Shown: positions 1 through 9,157 of the stretch, in pieces
Position numbering within the stretch: the stretch's first letter is position 1
Layout of the letters: each line of letters opens with the position of its first letter
From: a virus
Virus record (IMG/VR): IMGVR_UViG_3300030328_001951
Coordinates: 1-50,454 of that record
DNA: 50,454 nt
Direction: 5' to 3' (one strand)
Notes under the pieces: generated by a model
What the model saw: the letters and a program-made list of their open reading frames with translations, nothing else
Told to the model about the DNA's origin: nothing
Databases searched by the model: none
Program-made: the position numbers and the translations under genes

Positions 1-98
1 CCTCCGAATGATGTTCCTGCGTTAAATAGACCATTTGAGTTAGCATCTGCATTAAACCACATACTTACTGAAAAATCACCTGCATAGTTATCGCCTAA
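1..98. repeat. 98-bp exact repeat at the left window edge (partner 47518-47615)
   Basis: Bases 1-98 are identical, in the same orientation, to 47518-47615; the match breaks at position 99. Both copies encode the same LamG stretch (SMWFNADANSNGLFNAG). An exact repeat ending at a contig edge is what a short-read assembler leaves when it cannot resolve paralogous modules. Confidence 0.95.
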
Positions 99-2351
99 AG
101 TATTTCCAATACCTGTGCCACAATCTATATAATCATCGCTACCATCAAATCCTATTGCTTGTATATCACTTCTATCAGTCCATGTAGTTACACCATCGTT
201 ACGCCAGTACCCTAATAAATGGTCATCAGCTTTACTATGAGTAGTAGCATCTAATGCGACACCATCGTTAAATAGTTCTTGGATTTGAGTAGATGTTAAT
301 GCAGTATTAAAATATGATACATCATCTATTATACCATTAAATTGATTTGTATCTGAAGAGTATTGCCATAATCCTAATGCACATTTATCAACTCCAGACA
401 TATCACCAAGCCAAAAAGTTTTATCTGTATTTGTTCCATAAGTTATACTTAACTCTATTCCATTAGCGTATAATTTTGGTTCTGTTCCATTGTGGCTTAA
501 GGTAATCATATTCATAGTACCTTTATGAGATGTTATGCTACCATTTGCAGAATAAGCATACCATTTTTGAGTACCACTTTGTGCGATTCCAATTTGCAAT
601 CTATTATCATCCCAATTATATCTAAATAATAAATCAGTACGAGTAGAACTATTATTATAAGTAAAAAGATTATCTTCTGAACCAGAAGAACTTGGATGTG
701 GAGTACACCATAGATTTATTGTCCCATGTTGAGTAGCTAAAGCACTTATAGCTCCATCTAACACTACCTTATCATCAACACCATCAAACAACATTTTCTC
801 ATTGTACTTAACCAATGGGATCTGTGGAATTAATGGTTCATTTTGAGCAGTAGTAAAGCCAGTTGAGGATATTCCTACTTCTTTGAAAGATAGGTTATCT
901 ACTTTTACAATTTGAGTACCAGTTAAACTTTCCACAACTAAAAAAGTATTTGTAGCGTGTTGTGCAGTAAACTCAAATGTTTTTGTTGCAAACGAAGTAT
1001 TGTTTAATCCAGAATGTGTTATATCTTCACTCCCATTACTAACTCTCACAGTATAGTTTAATGAGGCATCGGTAGTAAGAAAATCACCAGATAGTAAATA
1101 TCTTTTTCCTACTGTTAAATCTGTACTTAAATCTGAAGCGTTTTTCAAAAACCAATAAGCACCTTGATTATTATCATCTCTTGTAATTTTTAATGTATTG
1201 GAATCATTAGCAATAGTATTACTACCATAAGCTCCCCACCCATAAGTAGATGTACTTTCAAATGTTCTTGCATTAGTATCTACTAACTCATCCCCAAAGA
1301 AATTTGTAGTAGCATTCTGCCCCATGAGGACTTCTTTGAAAGACATTGTAAAGGTAATATCAAAAGTATTTCTTCCATCAAACGATATAAAACCACCTCC
1401 GCCACCAATATAATAATATGTTTTAGTAGAATTACCATCCCAAGTCCAATCACCGCCATCTGCAATATTTAAATAACTACTACCATTATGTAATAATGGA
1501 CTAACTGTTCCTGTTTTACTTATAGGTGTAATTACAAGTTTGTAAACTTTTCCAGATGTAGTAGTTAAATTAAAAGATGGTCTATAAGCTTGTGTACCAT
1601 TACCCTCACTTGCTACTCTATGAGTAATATTTCCAGAACCCTCTGCAACTTCTCCAGTTACTCCTTGCTTTGTCCAAGTAGTACCAGTTGCTTTTTCAGC
1701 AGATAATCCCTTCTCACTATGGTCATACACAATGCTTTGTGGACTTTCTGGGTTAGCTTCAGACATAGGATACCAAGCAACAAGGTTGTCTTGTACTGCA
1801 CTTGGAGCAGATTGCTCTGGTTTTAAATAAAGTTCTTGTACTTGTGCTTCTGTAAGTTGAGCATCAAAAAACTTTACATCTGCCATACTTCCATTAAAGT
1901 AAAACCCAGATACACCACCAAGACCAAATACACCACTAAGAGAGTTATTTGCGCCCATTGTATCTGCTCCACCAGAATCAACTTTACCATTGATATAATA
2001 ATTAACTGTAGTTCCAGACCTTGTTACTACTACATGATTCCACGCTCCAGATATAAGAGCATCAGTACTACCTACTGCAGTTGTTGCTGCATCATAATTA
2101 ACTTGTAAGTTACTATTTAAATAGATTGGGTAATTTGAAGTATCAATACCTACTACTACTTTTGAGCCTGTAGATGTTTTAATCCAACATGAAACAGAAT
2201 GAGTAGTACCTAAATCTATTGATGGTGTTTGTGCAACATCTACTACACCATCAAACACTAATCCTCTACCGCCATATACCTCGGCTCTTGAAGCCACATC
2301 TGCTGTAAGTAGTGGAGAGTTTGATCTTCCGCTTTGTATCGTTGTAGCCAT
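1..2351 (-). CDS. LamG-domain fibre/adhesin protein A, 3' end outside window
   Basis: An uninterrupted reading frame of 783 codons starts at ATG 2351 (MATTIQSGRSNSPLLTADV) and runs off the left edge without a stop. It contains concanavalin-A-like (LamG) beta-sandwich modules: one near residues 30-195 with the typical WNHVVV, VNYYINGKVD and FNGSMADVKFF strings, a jelly-roll-like segment (YGWGAYGSN, KVDNLSFKE) near 360-490, a second LamG near 525-690 and the start of a third at the edge. Its ATG overlaps the stop of the upstream LamG gene (TAATG), so the two are co-translated. Such proteins usually act as tail fibres or capsid-bound adhesins that bind host glycans; that role is inferred. Segments are nearly identical to the LamG gene at the right end, which suggests module exchange. 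Confidence 0.85.
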   Translation of the reverse strand, partial: MATTIQSGRSNSPLLTADVASRAEVYGGRGLVFDGVVDVAQTPSIDLGTTHSVSCWIKTSTGSKVVVGIDTSNYPIYLNSNLQVNYDAATTAVGSTDALISGAWNHVVVTRSGTTVNYYINGKVDSGGADTMGANNSLSGVFGLGGVSGFYFNGSMADVKFFDAQLTEAQVQELYLKPEQSAPSAVQDNLVAWYPMSEANPESPQSIVYDHSEKGLSAEKATGTTWTKQGVTGEVAEGSGNITHRVASEGNGTQAYRPSFNLTTTSGKVYKLVITPISKTGTVSPLLHNGSSYLNIADGGDWTWDGNSTKTYYYIGGGGGFISFDGRNTFDITFTMSFKEVLMGQNATTNFFGDELVDTNARTFESTSTYGWGAYGSNTIANDSNTLKITRDDNNQGAYWFLKNASDLSTDLTVGKRYLLSGDFLTTDASLNYTVRVSNGSEDITHSGLNNTSFATKTFEFTAQHATNTFLVVESLTGTQIVKVDNLSFKEVGISSTGFTTAQNEPLIPQIPLVKYNEKMLFDGVDDKVVLDGAISALATQHGTINLWCTPHPSSSGSEDNLFTYNNSSTRTDLLFRYNWDDNRLQIGIAQSGTQKWYAYSANGSITSHKGTMNMITLSHNGTEPKLYANGIELSITYGTNTDKTFWLGDMSGVDKCALGLWQYSSDTNQFNGIIDDVSYFNTALTSTQIQELFNDGVALDATTHSKADDHLLGYWRNDGVTTWTDRSDIQAIGFDGSDDYIDCGTGIGNTLGDNYAGDFSVSMWFNADANSNGLFNAGTSFG
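885..1295. repeat. Long imperfect direct repeat (partner about 48234-48644)
   Basis: These two segments align without gaps at a constant offset of 47349 and differ only by scattered substitutions. They encode the module containing GAYGSNTI, NNQGAYWFLKNASDLST and LSGDFLTTDAS, which recurs in LamG proteins A and C. This points to recent duplication or recombination between fibre genes. Confidence 0.9.
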
Positions 2352-5260
2352 TAGTATAATACCCCATCATTGTTATTTACAGAATCTGTTGCTCCCGCAC
2401 TTATTAGTGTAGCACCAGCTACAGTTCCATTATTTCCATTACCACTTAAATCAGTTACTGTACTTGCATTGTCTAATTTATAATATAATTGTAAGCCAGA
2501 ATTAGATGATTCATCTCCACCTATGCCATCATTGTATATTGACAATACTTCACTTGCTGATTTTTCTACATTGTACATACTAACCGATGATATGCTCATT
2601 GCACAATTACGACCTATTGTATCTAATGCAAAAGTACCAGTATCAGAAGAAGTACCACCAGCAACTCCATTAAGATATGTTTTTATATTGCCACTCCCAT
2701 CTCTTGTAAACGCAATATGACACCACTCATTATTAGGAACACTACTTAAAATAGCCTCATTAGAGCCTTCTATATATATTCTTAATTGCCCATTAGTATC
2801 ATTTACTCCAATATTAGTATCATTAGGTGCGGTACTATCCATTATAATAGTTTTATAATCCGTATTTACATCGCCTTTAAACCACCAAGAAACTGTAAAC
2901 GCACCACTAAATACTTGTCTTGTAAATGTAATTTTGTCGTTGACATCTGTACCATCAAAACTCAATGCTTTAACTTCACTATCAGCATCAAGGGGATAAT
3001 ACGCTACGAGGTCGCAAGTGACTTCTTTAACTGAAACTTCGTCTATCTCCATAAACGCATTTGCATCTGCATTTTGCATATAAAACCATAAGTGTGAGCC
3101 TGTAGGAGCTACATAATAAGTTTCAAATAATTTTGCATTTCCTGTATGAGTTGTTATGTTTGTTACAGTTGCACCACTACCGCCATCCATTACAAGGAGA
3201 CTACCAGAGCTAATACTTGCTCTATATTTAAAAGATACTTTATAAAGTTTACTTGATGTAAAAACAGTTGCAGATGTTTTAATTGCTCTATCACTTCCAA
3301 TTTCACTATTAACATCAAATCTTTGAGCATTCCCTGTAAAACCATTTCCTGTCACAATACTATAATCTAATCTTGCACTACCATCTGTAACATATTGATT
3401 AGTCCAATTATCTGCTAATCCATCACTATTACTATCTGTCCAGTCTGTAGCATTTGTAACTAACTCACTACCCAATGTACTTTTAACATCTGCGGGTATC
3501 TTGGCATAGGAAGTGGATTCCATAACGGATTGGATTTGTGCTTGAGTTAATGCGCCTCTCCAAATTCCTACTCCTGCAACATTTCCTGTAAGCTCTAATT
3601 CTTTATCTGCTTCTGCTCCTATAGTAAAATTAACAGCATCACTGTCTAAACTTGATGGAATTGAAGAAGTGTTAGTGTTTTCTAAAATACCATTTACATA
3701 TACTTTTAAAGACGTCCCTGCATCATATACAGCAGTTAAATGATGCCATTCACTATCAAGTAAATTACTTGTTCCATCTACTTCTACTTCAGTATTACTA
3801 CTTGTTACATTAAATCTAAATTTTCCTGTAGATGTTTGTAATGCTAAATAAAAACATTTATTTGTTCCATCATATTTTGTAATAAATCTTTGAGTTCCTG
3901 ATGCAGTTGATTTAACCCATGCTGATATAGTAAATGAAGTAGTTAATTGTAAATCTGATGGATTGCCAAAATCAATTATATCATCATTGCCATCAAAACT
4001 CGCACTCCCATTTCCAATCGCATCTGCTTGTGATTCAGCTATGTCTATTGCACGAGGTAAGATTGGTGCATTGCCACCATATACTGATGTGGTAGTTGTT
4101 GCAGAATTATGAGATGATGTATTTGATGCAGTTGCTCCAGAATAATACCCAGTATTACTTCCATGTGAATCTGCTGAAGTAACTGCTTTAATAGAAAAAT
4201 TATCTACTGTTATACTAAAATTTGAACTTTTCCAAAATGAAAGACCAGTTGCAGTACCTGCGGTAAAATACCAAGAACTACCAAGACTTGCCATTGTAGC
4301 ACTTGTAGAAACATTACTATCTTGACTGCCATTTGTAGCAGTAAAAAAATGTGGATTACCTCCAGAGACTAAAGTATAATCATAACTAACTTTATACACC
4401 CTATATCGAACAACCATTTGAGGTTGAATATGTATATTTGCATGACCACTTGAATTAACTGCACTTGTTATATTTGCTCCACTTGTGGTAAGTGTTTCAG
4501 CATCAGCACTTGTCCACCCAGTAGCAAGATTATCACTTAATGTTTCTGTATCCAACGCCCACCAACTAACTAAACTTGTTTTTTCTACAGAGCCTAACTG
4601 ACTGTAAGACTTGTTCATAACGGATTGGACTTCTTCGGAGGATAAGACTCTTGACCAAAGAGCTACATTTGCCATTTTACCTTTAAAAAAAGAATCATCA
4701 CTTCCACTTGTACCTTGAGAGCCAATACGTAATATACCACTTACATCTGGAACAGAACTTGATGAATCTGTTCCACTTACAACTTCACTTCCATTTACAT
4801 ATAATTTTATAGTTGAGCCATTTTTTGTAGCACATACATGAGTCCATTGATTAGTAGCTATTCTTTTTGTACCATCTTCGACTGCACTACCTGTACTTCC
4901 ACCACCATTCCAATGCAAAGCAGAATCTGTTGCTCCATTTGTATGTAACCAGATACCCCAATTTTGAACAGATGAATAATCCCATTGATTTACTAAACTA
5001 TAATAATCATTACCTGTTGCTGTATGTGTTGGGTAAATCCATGCAGATACACTTAAATTAGATATATTTCGTAATTCGTCATTTAAATTACCCGCTTTTA
5101 TAACATCATCTGTACCATCAAACGATGTCGAACCCTCTGATGGAAACTTAAGTTCGTCTGACCTATTTGATTTGAAGTCGAGGTATAACTTGAGGTTGTC
5201 CTTGACGTATGTTAAGAGGGATGCTCCCCCTTTAGCTAGGCTTGCTGCTAATCCGAGCAT
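2351..5260 (-). CDS. LamG-domain fibre/adhesin protein B (969 aa)
   Basis: This is a 969-residue protein with three LamG modules at roughly residues 45-205, 425-575 and 775-910. Each has the family pattern: FDG-D-D near the start, an SAWI/SAWV/SWWF strand, a W-H-A/F-T strand and a YVNG/YLNG turn. Between them are Ser/Thr/Asn-rich jelly-roll-like stretches. The N-terminus (MLGLAASLAKGGASLLTYV) is short and hydrophobic and could be an attachment segment. It follows the small 62-residue gene and overlaps protein A by TAATG. It probably decorates the tail or capsid and binds host polysaccharide (inference). Modules 2 and 3 are duplicated in protein C. Confidence 0.88.
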   Translation of the reverse strand: MLGLAASLAKGGASLLTYVKDNLKLYLDFKSNRSDELKFPSEGSTSFDGTDDVIKAGNLNDELRNISNLSVSAWIYPTHTATGNDYYSLVNQWDYSSVQNWGIWLHTNGATDSALHWNGGGSTGSAVEDGTKRIATNQWTHVCATKNGSTIKLYVNGSEVVSGTDSSSSVPDVSGILRIGSQGTSGSDDSFFKGKMANVALWSRVLSSEEVQSVMNKSYSQLGSVEKTSLVSWWALDTETLSDNLATGWTSADAETLTTSGANITSAVNSSGHANIHIQPQMVVRYRVYKVSYDYTLVSGGNPHFFTATNGSQDSNVSTSATMASLGSSWYFTAGTATGLSFWKSSNFSITVDNFSIKAVTSADSHGSNTGYYSGATASNTSSHNSATTTTSVYGGNAPILPRAIDIAESQADAIGNGSASFDGNDDIIDFGNPSDLQLTTSFTISAWVKSTASGTQRFITKYDGTNKCFYLALQTSTGKFRFNVTSSNTEVEVDGTSNLLDSEWHHLTAVYDAGTSLKVYVNGILENTNTSSIPSSLDSDAVNFTIGAEADKELELTGNVAGVGIWRGALTQAQIQSVMESTSYAKIPADVKSTLGSELVTNATDWTDSNSDGLADNWTNQYVTDGSARLDYSIVTGNGFTGNAQRFDVNSEIGSDRAIKTSATVFTSSKLYKVSFKYRASISSGSLLVMDGGSGATVTNITTHTGNAKLFETYYVAPTGSHLWFYMQNADANAFMEIDEVSVKEVTCDLVAYYPLDADSEVKALSFDGTDVNDKITFTRQVFSGAFTVSWWFKGDVNTDYKTIIMDSTAPNDTNIGVNDTNGQLRIYIEGSNEAILSSVPNNEWCHIAFTRDGSGNIKTYLNGVAGGTSSDTGTFALDTIGRNCAMSISSVSMYNVEKSASEVLSIYNDGIGGDESSNSGLQLYYKLDNASTVTDLSGNGNNGTVAGATLISAGATDSVNNNDGVLY
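2556..2960. repeat. Long imperfect direct repeat (partner about 48880-49281)
   Basis: The last LamG module of protein B and an inner LamG module of protein C are near-duplicates at DNA level. They share SVPNNEWCHIAFTRDGSG, YLNGVAGGTS and SISSVSMYNVEKSA. Edges are approximate and set by eye. Confidence 0.9.
3631..4000. repeat. Long imperfect direct repeat (partner about 49440-49815)
   Basis: The middle LamG module of protein B and a module of protein C share long identical stretches, including SAWVKSTASGTQRF, TKYDGTNKCFYLALQ and EVEVDGTSNLLDS. The module therefore sits in a different position in each protein. Confidence 0.88.
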
Positions 5261-5264
5261 TGAT

Positions 5265-5453
5265 CTAGCCTAAATAACAGATACAAAGACCAGTAGCTAG
5301 AGTGACTGCACTCCAATTACCAAATATTGTGACCCCTTGAGGTATCGTATCTCCAATACTAGCTACTGATTCACCATCATCTAAAACAGCAGAACCTACT
5401 TGTCCTAATCCTACGTTATTAGCTTCATTTACTGAATATGTATTAATTGCCAT
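5265..5453 (-). CDS. Small structural-type protein of unknown function (62 aa)
   Basis: A 62-residue protein (MAINTYSVNEANNVGLGQVG...) rich in Gly, Val and Thr, with no predicted membrane segment; the C-terminus (WSAVTLATGLCICYLG) looks beta-rich. It is preceded by a good ribosome site (AAGGAG) and lies between the second adaptor gene and LamG protein B. The position suggests a small virion protein, for example a connector or fibre-base component. I do not recognise a family. Confidence 0.6.
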   Translation of the reverse strand: MAINTYSVNEANNVGLGQVGSAVLDDGESVASIGDTIPQGVTIFGNWSAVTLATGLCICYLG

Positions 5454-5509
5454 CTTGTTTCTCCTTGCTTATGACTTACCGAGCGTGACTTGTCTCATGG
5501 TCATATTGG

Positions 5510-5938
5510 TTATAATAAAAACCCATCGCTGGGTATAATAACGTAGCTAGTAGCAGAACCAAGTTTACCTTGATTGTCTGTTCCTTTTGCTTTAGCTACT
5601 AAATCTTCATATTTAGCTCTCCACAATTGAGCAAACCCAAGTATCTCTGGGTCTTCATCTGCAGAAGCTTTTATTTCAAATAATTTTGCAATAGTGTAAT
5701 ACGCTAATGCAATGTGATATATTTTATCAAAGCTAGGGCTATTTGCATTGTTTATTTTATCTGCATCAGAGTCTGAAGTAGCTTTAAAATCCCAATCATT
5801 TCTAGAAACATATAAACGTATTTCTTTTACTTCACTAGGACTTGTAAATGTAGTAGTTGCTGATGTGCTTGACTTAACAATACCTATTTGATTGCGCTCA
5901 ACCCACCAATTATGTTTTTGTGCATTAGTTCTAGCCAT
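5510..5938 (-). CDS. Putative head-tail adaptor / connector protein (142 aa)
   Basis: A 142-residue protein that starts inside a TAATG overlap with the preceding 98-residue gene. A middle helical part (FDKIYHIALAYYTIAKLFEI, then a charged helix with LWRAKYEDLVAKAK) resembles the helical core of phage adaptor proteins that sit under the portal. Position right after the capsid genes and before the fibres fits. The last codons encode a small inverted repeat (CCCA-GCGA-TGGG) followed by T residues at 5534-5510 on the minus strand, too short to be called a terminator. Family assignment is inferred from position and helical pattern. Confidence 0.6.
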   Translation of the reverse strand: MARTNAQKHNWWVERNQIGIVKSSTSATTTFTSPSEVKEIRLYVSRNDWDFKATSDSDADKINNANSPSFDKIYHIALAYYTIAKLFEIKASADEDPEILGFAQLWRAKYEDLVAKAKGTDNQGKLGSATSYVIIPSDGFLL

Positions 5939-6234
5939 TATGTTATATCCACTTCATCTGGAGGTGTAACTAAACGTTGAATTGTATAATTATCATAGTC
6001 TACTTTATTTACTTCTACTATATGTCTTTGGTCTGTTTCACTATCATCTCCATCTAAATCATTTAAATCATAATAACGTTGGTTTACTACAGTATTAAAC
6101 GTTTCAACACCTTTTAATATTTTAGTTCTACTAGTAAAATCTCTAGACGCTTCTGTTAAATGCAAAGCTATATCAGAATCTAATTCATCAGGAAATACTT
6201 TTTTAATGTATGCGTTTAATTCTGTGTGCGTCAT
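5938..6234 (-). CDS. Putative head-tail adaptor protein (98 aa)
   Basis: A 98-residue protein with the pattern common in the first connector protein of short-tailed phages: an N-terminal helix with 'TELNAYIKKVFPDELDSDI', a second helix, then a strand with QRYYDLNDLDGDD and IVEVNKVDYD. The start overlaps the stop of the tiny lysine-rich gene (ATGA) and the stop overlaps the next start, so the three are translationally coupled. Role: it joins the portal ring to the tail (inference). Confidence 0.6.
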   Translation of the reverse strand: MTHTELNAYIKKVFPDELDSDIALHLTEASRDFTSRTKILKGVETFNTVVNQRYYDLNDLDGDDSETDQRHIVEVNKVDYDNYTIQRLVTPPDEVDIT

Positions 6235-6326
6235 ATTTTAATAGGCTTTCTTAGAGCGTCCATAACTGGGTCTTTTTTTTTACTCGGTTTGACCGCTTTC
6301 TTTTTTACTGTTTTCTTTTTTGCCAT
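6231..6326 (-). CDS. Tiny lysine-rich protein (31 aa)
   Basis: An open frame starting at ATG 6326 encodes MAKKKTVKKKAVKPSKKKDP and eleven more residues, ending in a TGA that overlaps the next ATG. It has a good ribosome site (GAGGAAA) eight or so bases upstream and is tightly coupled downstream, which supports it as a real gene. The charge (about half Lys) suggests nucleic-acid binding or a minor internal head component, but no family is recognised. Confidence 0.65.
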   Translation of the reverse strand: MAKKKTVKKKAVKPSKKKDPVMDALRKPIKI

Positions 6327-6342
6327 AATTTCCTCGCAAGAG

Positions 6343-6361
6343 GAGGGGCATAAAGCCCCTC
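6343..6361. other. GC-rich hairpin between decoration and connector genes
   Basis: GAGGGGC (6343-6349) pairs with GCCCCTC (6355-6361), a perfect 7-bp stem with a 5-nt loop, 17 bases upstream of the tiny lysine-rich gene. On the minus-strand transcript no U-run follows, so it is not a standard intrinsic terminator. It may attenuate or protect the highly expressed capsid messages, or control access to the ribosome site just downstream. Confidence 0.55.
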
Positions 6362-6381
6362 ACTCTTTTATTTACTTATTA

Positions 6382-6858
6382 TCAATCACTATCTGTAAAT
6401 AACGCTGCTCCAGTAGTATCTGCATCTGCACTATATACACATCCAGAAACCATCCATTCATTAGATGCAATTTTTACTAATTCAACCCATGAACCTTTAA
6501 GTCCACCGCCATCAGCAACATCAGCATCAAGAACAATGTTACAATCATCTGCAGCTGGAATTATTACATTAGCATAACCCGCTGTTGCACTTGCAAGTAT
6601 CAAACCACCTACAAAATCATCACCACCAGAATCTGCAATATCTCCTGTTTTTATTGTATAAGCATTATTATTCGATGTTTGAACAATAAACTTTATACTA
6701 AATCCAATGTCAATATTTGCATCAGTTGGCAATGTAACTGTTAGAGCAGATGTACTATTTAGAGACATAATCTTCCCTGCATCTGATCTTCCAATTGTTT
6801 TATCTGCAGTTACATCAACAAGTCCTGCACTTGAACCACCTAAATAAGGTCTAGCCAT
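6382..6858 (-). CDS. Putative capsid decoration / head protein (158 aa)
   Basis: A 158-residue beta-rich protein directly downstream of the major capsid gene (11-bp gap). Gly, Ala, Thr and Asp are abundant; motifs include TVTLPTDANIDIGFSIKFIV and GSWVELVKIASNEWMVSG, patterns often seen in small phage head decoration proteins. There is no signal peptide or membrane segment. The ribosome site is strong (AAGGAGG). It probably binds the outside of the capsid; the family is not certain. Confidence 0.6.
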   Translation of the reverse strand: MARPYLGGSSAGLVDVTADKTIGRSDAGKIMSLNSTSALTVTLPTDANIDIGFSIKFIVQTSNNNAYTIKTGDIADSGGDDFVGGLILASATAGYANVIIPAADDCNIVLDADVADGGGLKGSWVELVKIASNEWMVSGCVYSADADTTGAALFTDSD

Positions 6859-6869
6859 AATAAGCCTCC

Positions 6870-8180
6870 TTAATCTGTGATTTTAAACAGAGAATGACTC
6901 TCAATTAGCTGTATACCAAGTCCTTCATCAGACATATATTGGTCTTTAACACCATCAAAGGCATTGTCAGTTTTAATATTAGCCTGATACATTGCTGGTC
7001 TGTATTGTGCATGGAATAGATTCTCATCAGAAACTACAACCATGTACTTATTATACTGATTACGCAATGCTGGAGTTGGGATTAACTGTAACATGCCATG
7101 AGGTGTTTCAAGTACTCTATAATTAAAGCCTAATGAATCACGCTTCATGTCACCAAGATTAACACTCCATCCAGAATTTCCAGATAATCCAGAATCACCA
7201 GCCATTTTAGACCAGTATCCTAAAGCACCAGCACCTACAAAAGCACGCTTAACACCTGCTTCTGGTACATACTGAAATACTTTTTCCATATCATCTACAA
7301 AGTTACCATAAGAATAACTTGCTTCAGAAACAGTAAAGATATTTTCATAATCTTTAGTTGCATCTGAAGAGCCATAAGTTTCTATGGCGCTTACAATCCC
7401 ATAAGTAGTTCTTATAAGATTTCCAGCTGTATCTGTTCTTCCACCATCAGTAAAAGATTCATTAGCTGCACCATCTCTAGCATCAGCTAAATCTGTACCA
7501 CCTAATCTTTTACCAAAAAGAAAAGCTTTTTCTTTTTGCATTTTGTGTTCTTGTGCTTTCTGTCTACGCAATCTTGCTAGCTCAGAAGACTCTCCACGAA
7601 GAACAGCAGCTTGAAGCGTACCTGTTACTTGTAGAGGAGTTTTAAAAATCTGAGTAGAATTGTGAACAACTGAAAGTTCATCAGCCCAAGCATCTGGTGC
7701 AGAACTACCTTCACCATGTGCATTACCAACTACACAAAAATAATCATTATTAGAAACTGAAATAGCACTTAATGCTTTTACAGTAATGTGATTAGCTTCT
7801 GGTATAGCTGTAATAATTGCAATACCTCTGTTGGTTGTTTTAGTTACATCCCATATTTCACAAGTTAATCCAATCCAAGAAGAATCTGGTGAAGATGATA
7901 GATTGTAAATACCATCAACTTCTAAAGAATCTCCATCATCATTATTATCTAATGTAGCTCCTTCTGCAGCTTGAAACTCTTGTTTTACCCAAGGGTTTCT
8001 ATGTTCAAACATTTTGAATATAGGGTCTGGTACTGAACGCATTTCCTGATTACTAACCATTGTAGTAAAGGGAGCAACGTCAGTCCATAGTTCCTTAGTT
8101 ACTTGTGGGTCTACATAAAAATCTCGGCGATCATCATATAGTACTCCACTAGCTTCTAAGTTTTTTGTTGTTGCAGCCAT
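6870..8180 (-). CDS. Major capsid protein, HK97-fold type (436 aa)
   Basis: A 436-residue protein placed after the scaffold gene and before the decoration gene, the usual place for the major head protein. The N-terminal region (LWTDVAPFTTMVSNQEMRSVPDPIF, here split as LWTDVAPF and QEMRSVPDP) and the helical EHKMQKEKAFLFGKR segment resemble capsid proteins of podoviruses with SU10- or N4-like heads. Length is normal for a coat protein without a fused protease. The start ATG 8180 has an AAGGAG site. No separate maturation protease is seen near it. The family level within the HK97 fold is inferred. Confidence 0.75.
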   Translation of the reverse strand: MAATTKNLEASGVLYDDRRDFYVDPQVTKELWTDVAPFTTMVSNQEMRSVPDPIFKMFEHRNPWVKQEFQAAEGATLDNNDDGDSLEVDGIYNLSSSPDSSWIGLTCEIWDVTKTTNRGIAIITAIPEANHITVKALSAISVSNNDYFCVVGNAHGEGSSAPDAWADELSVVHNSTQIFKTPLQVTGTLQAAVLRGESSELARLRRQKAQEHKMQKEKAFLFGKRLGGTDLADARDGAANESFTDGGRTDTAGNLIRTTYGIVSAIETYGSSDATKDYENIFTVSEASYSYGNFVDDMEKVFQYVPEAGVKRAFVGAGALGYWSKMAGDSGLSGNSGWSVNLGDMKRDSLGFNYRVLETPHGMLQLIPTPALRNQYNKYMVVVSDENLFHAQYRPAMYQANIKTDNAFDGVKDQYMSDEGLGIQLIESHSLFKITD

Positions 8181-8200
8181 TTATTTGACTCCTTTTTTAC

Positions 8201-9103
8201 TTAGCGTCCTAGTAATGCATCACTAAATGCTTGCTCTTCAGTTCTTGGCTGTTCAGACTTTCCTGTAATTACAGAAGGGTCTTTAGGTACCGATAACCTT
8301 TGAGCTTGATTTTGCATTTCTTGTGTTTTTTGTTGCACTACTGGGTTCGCATTTGTTCTTAATTCAAATAACTTAGCTAAATTATCCATAGATAGATTAT
8401 CAGGAGCAGAAGCCCATTGAATAAACTCACCTGCTTTTTGATTATCCCAGCCATATGAATTAACAGCATGACTATATGCTTGTTGCCTCATAGCTTCTTC
8501 TTGTTGAGCAGCAGCTTGTCTTTGATAAGCAACTTGCATATCAGCTTGACGCTGTGCATCAACATCTTTTAGATAACCAAGATATTCATCTCTATAGTTT
8601 TCTTTAGCCATTCGATACTGAAACGACTTTGATTCTGGGTCGTTATAAGCATCGACTTCATTGTAATTAACTGGTTTTTCAGGTTCTGTTGGCTCCTTCA
8701 ACGAAGACTGTTGAACTCCCATTTGGGTTTGTCCTACAGGTTGTCCGTTGGAGAGCTTGGTTTCTAAACTTTGGAGAACCTCTGGATTTTGACGTATCAT
8801 TTGCTCTACAGGTTGTAGACCATTTTTATAATACTCCAGTTCTTCTCTAAGTCCAGACAACTCACTCTTGGCTTTATCAGCCTGTGACTGCCAGTACTCA
8901 TACCTATTAGTGTCTTCCTTTTGGTCAACACCGTTTTCTGTGGTTTGGCTAATTGGTTCTGCAACCTCTTGCCCTGTAACAGGGTTTAGGTCAACGTTAG
9001 GAACTGATTCAACTTGAGGTGTCTCTGCAGACAACTCTCCTTGAAACATTTCTACGTTACCTGCGGGTGCAGTACCAGCATCAACTACTTCCAATTTTTC
9101 CAT
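8201..9103 (-). CDS. Putative scaffolding protein (300 aa)
   Basis: A 300-residue acidic, Gln/Glu-rich protein between portal and major capsid. The N-terminal third is disordered and acidic; residues about 70-130 and 170-215 form coiled coils (YWQSQADKAKSELSGLREEL; AYQRQAAAQQEEAMRQQAY). Low complexity, coiled coils and location are typical of internal scaffolding proteins that guide procapsid assembly and then leave the head. The ribosome site (AAGGAAAAG) is upstream of ATG 9103. Confidence 0.75.
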   Translation of the reverse strand: MEKLEVVDAGTAPAGNVEMFQGELSAETPQVESVPNVDLNPVTGQEVAEPISQTTENGVDQKEDTNRYEYWQSQADKAKSELSGLREELEYYKNGLQPVEQMIRQNPEVLQSLETKLSNGQPVGQTQMGVQQSSLKEPTEPEKPVNYNEVDAYNDPESKSFQYRMAKENYRDEYLGYLKDVDAQRQADMQVAYQRQAAAQQEEAMRQQAYSHAVNSYGWDNQKAGEFIQWASAPDNLSMDNLAKLFELRTNANPVVQQKTQEMQNQAQRLSVPKDPSVITGKSEQPRTEEQAFSDALLGR

Positions 9104-9157
9104 TTTCTTTTCCTTTTTTGCGATTTGGTTAATTCCAGCAACCGCTTCCTCAATCTT

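Noticed and set aside
885-1295. Diversity-generating retroelement (template/variable repeat) for the LamG genes
   Set aside because: No reverse transcriptase gene is present and the differences between copies are not limited to adenines.
5510-5534. Intrinsic terminator at the end of the 142-residue adaptor gene (CCCA-GCGA-TGGG then T-rich)
   Set aside because: The stem is only four to five pairs and lies within the coding sequence, with downstream late genes clearly part of the same unit.
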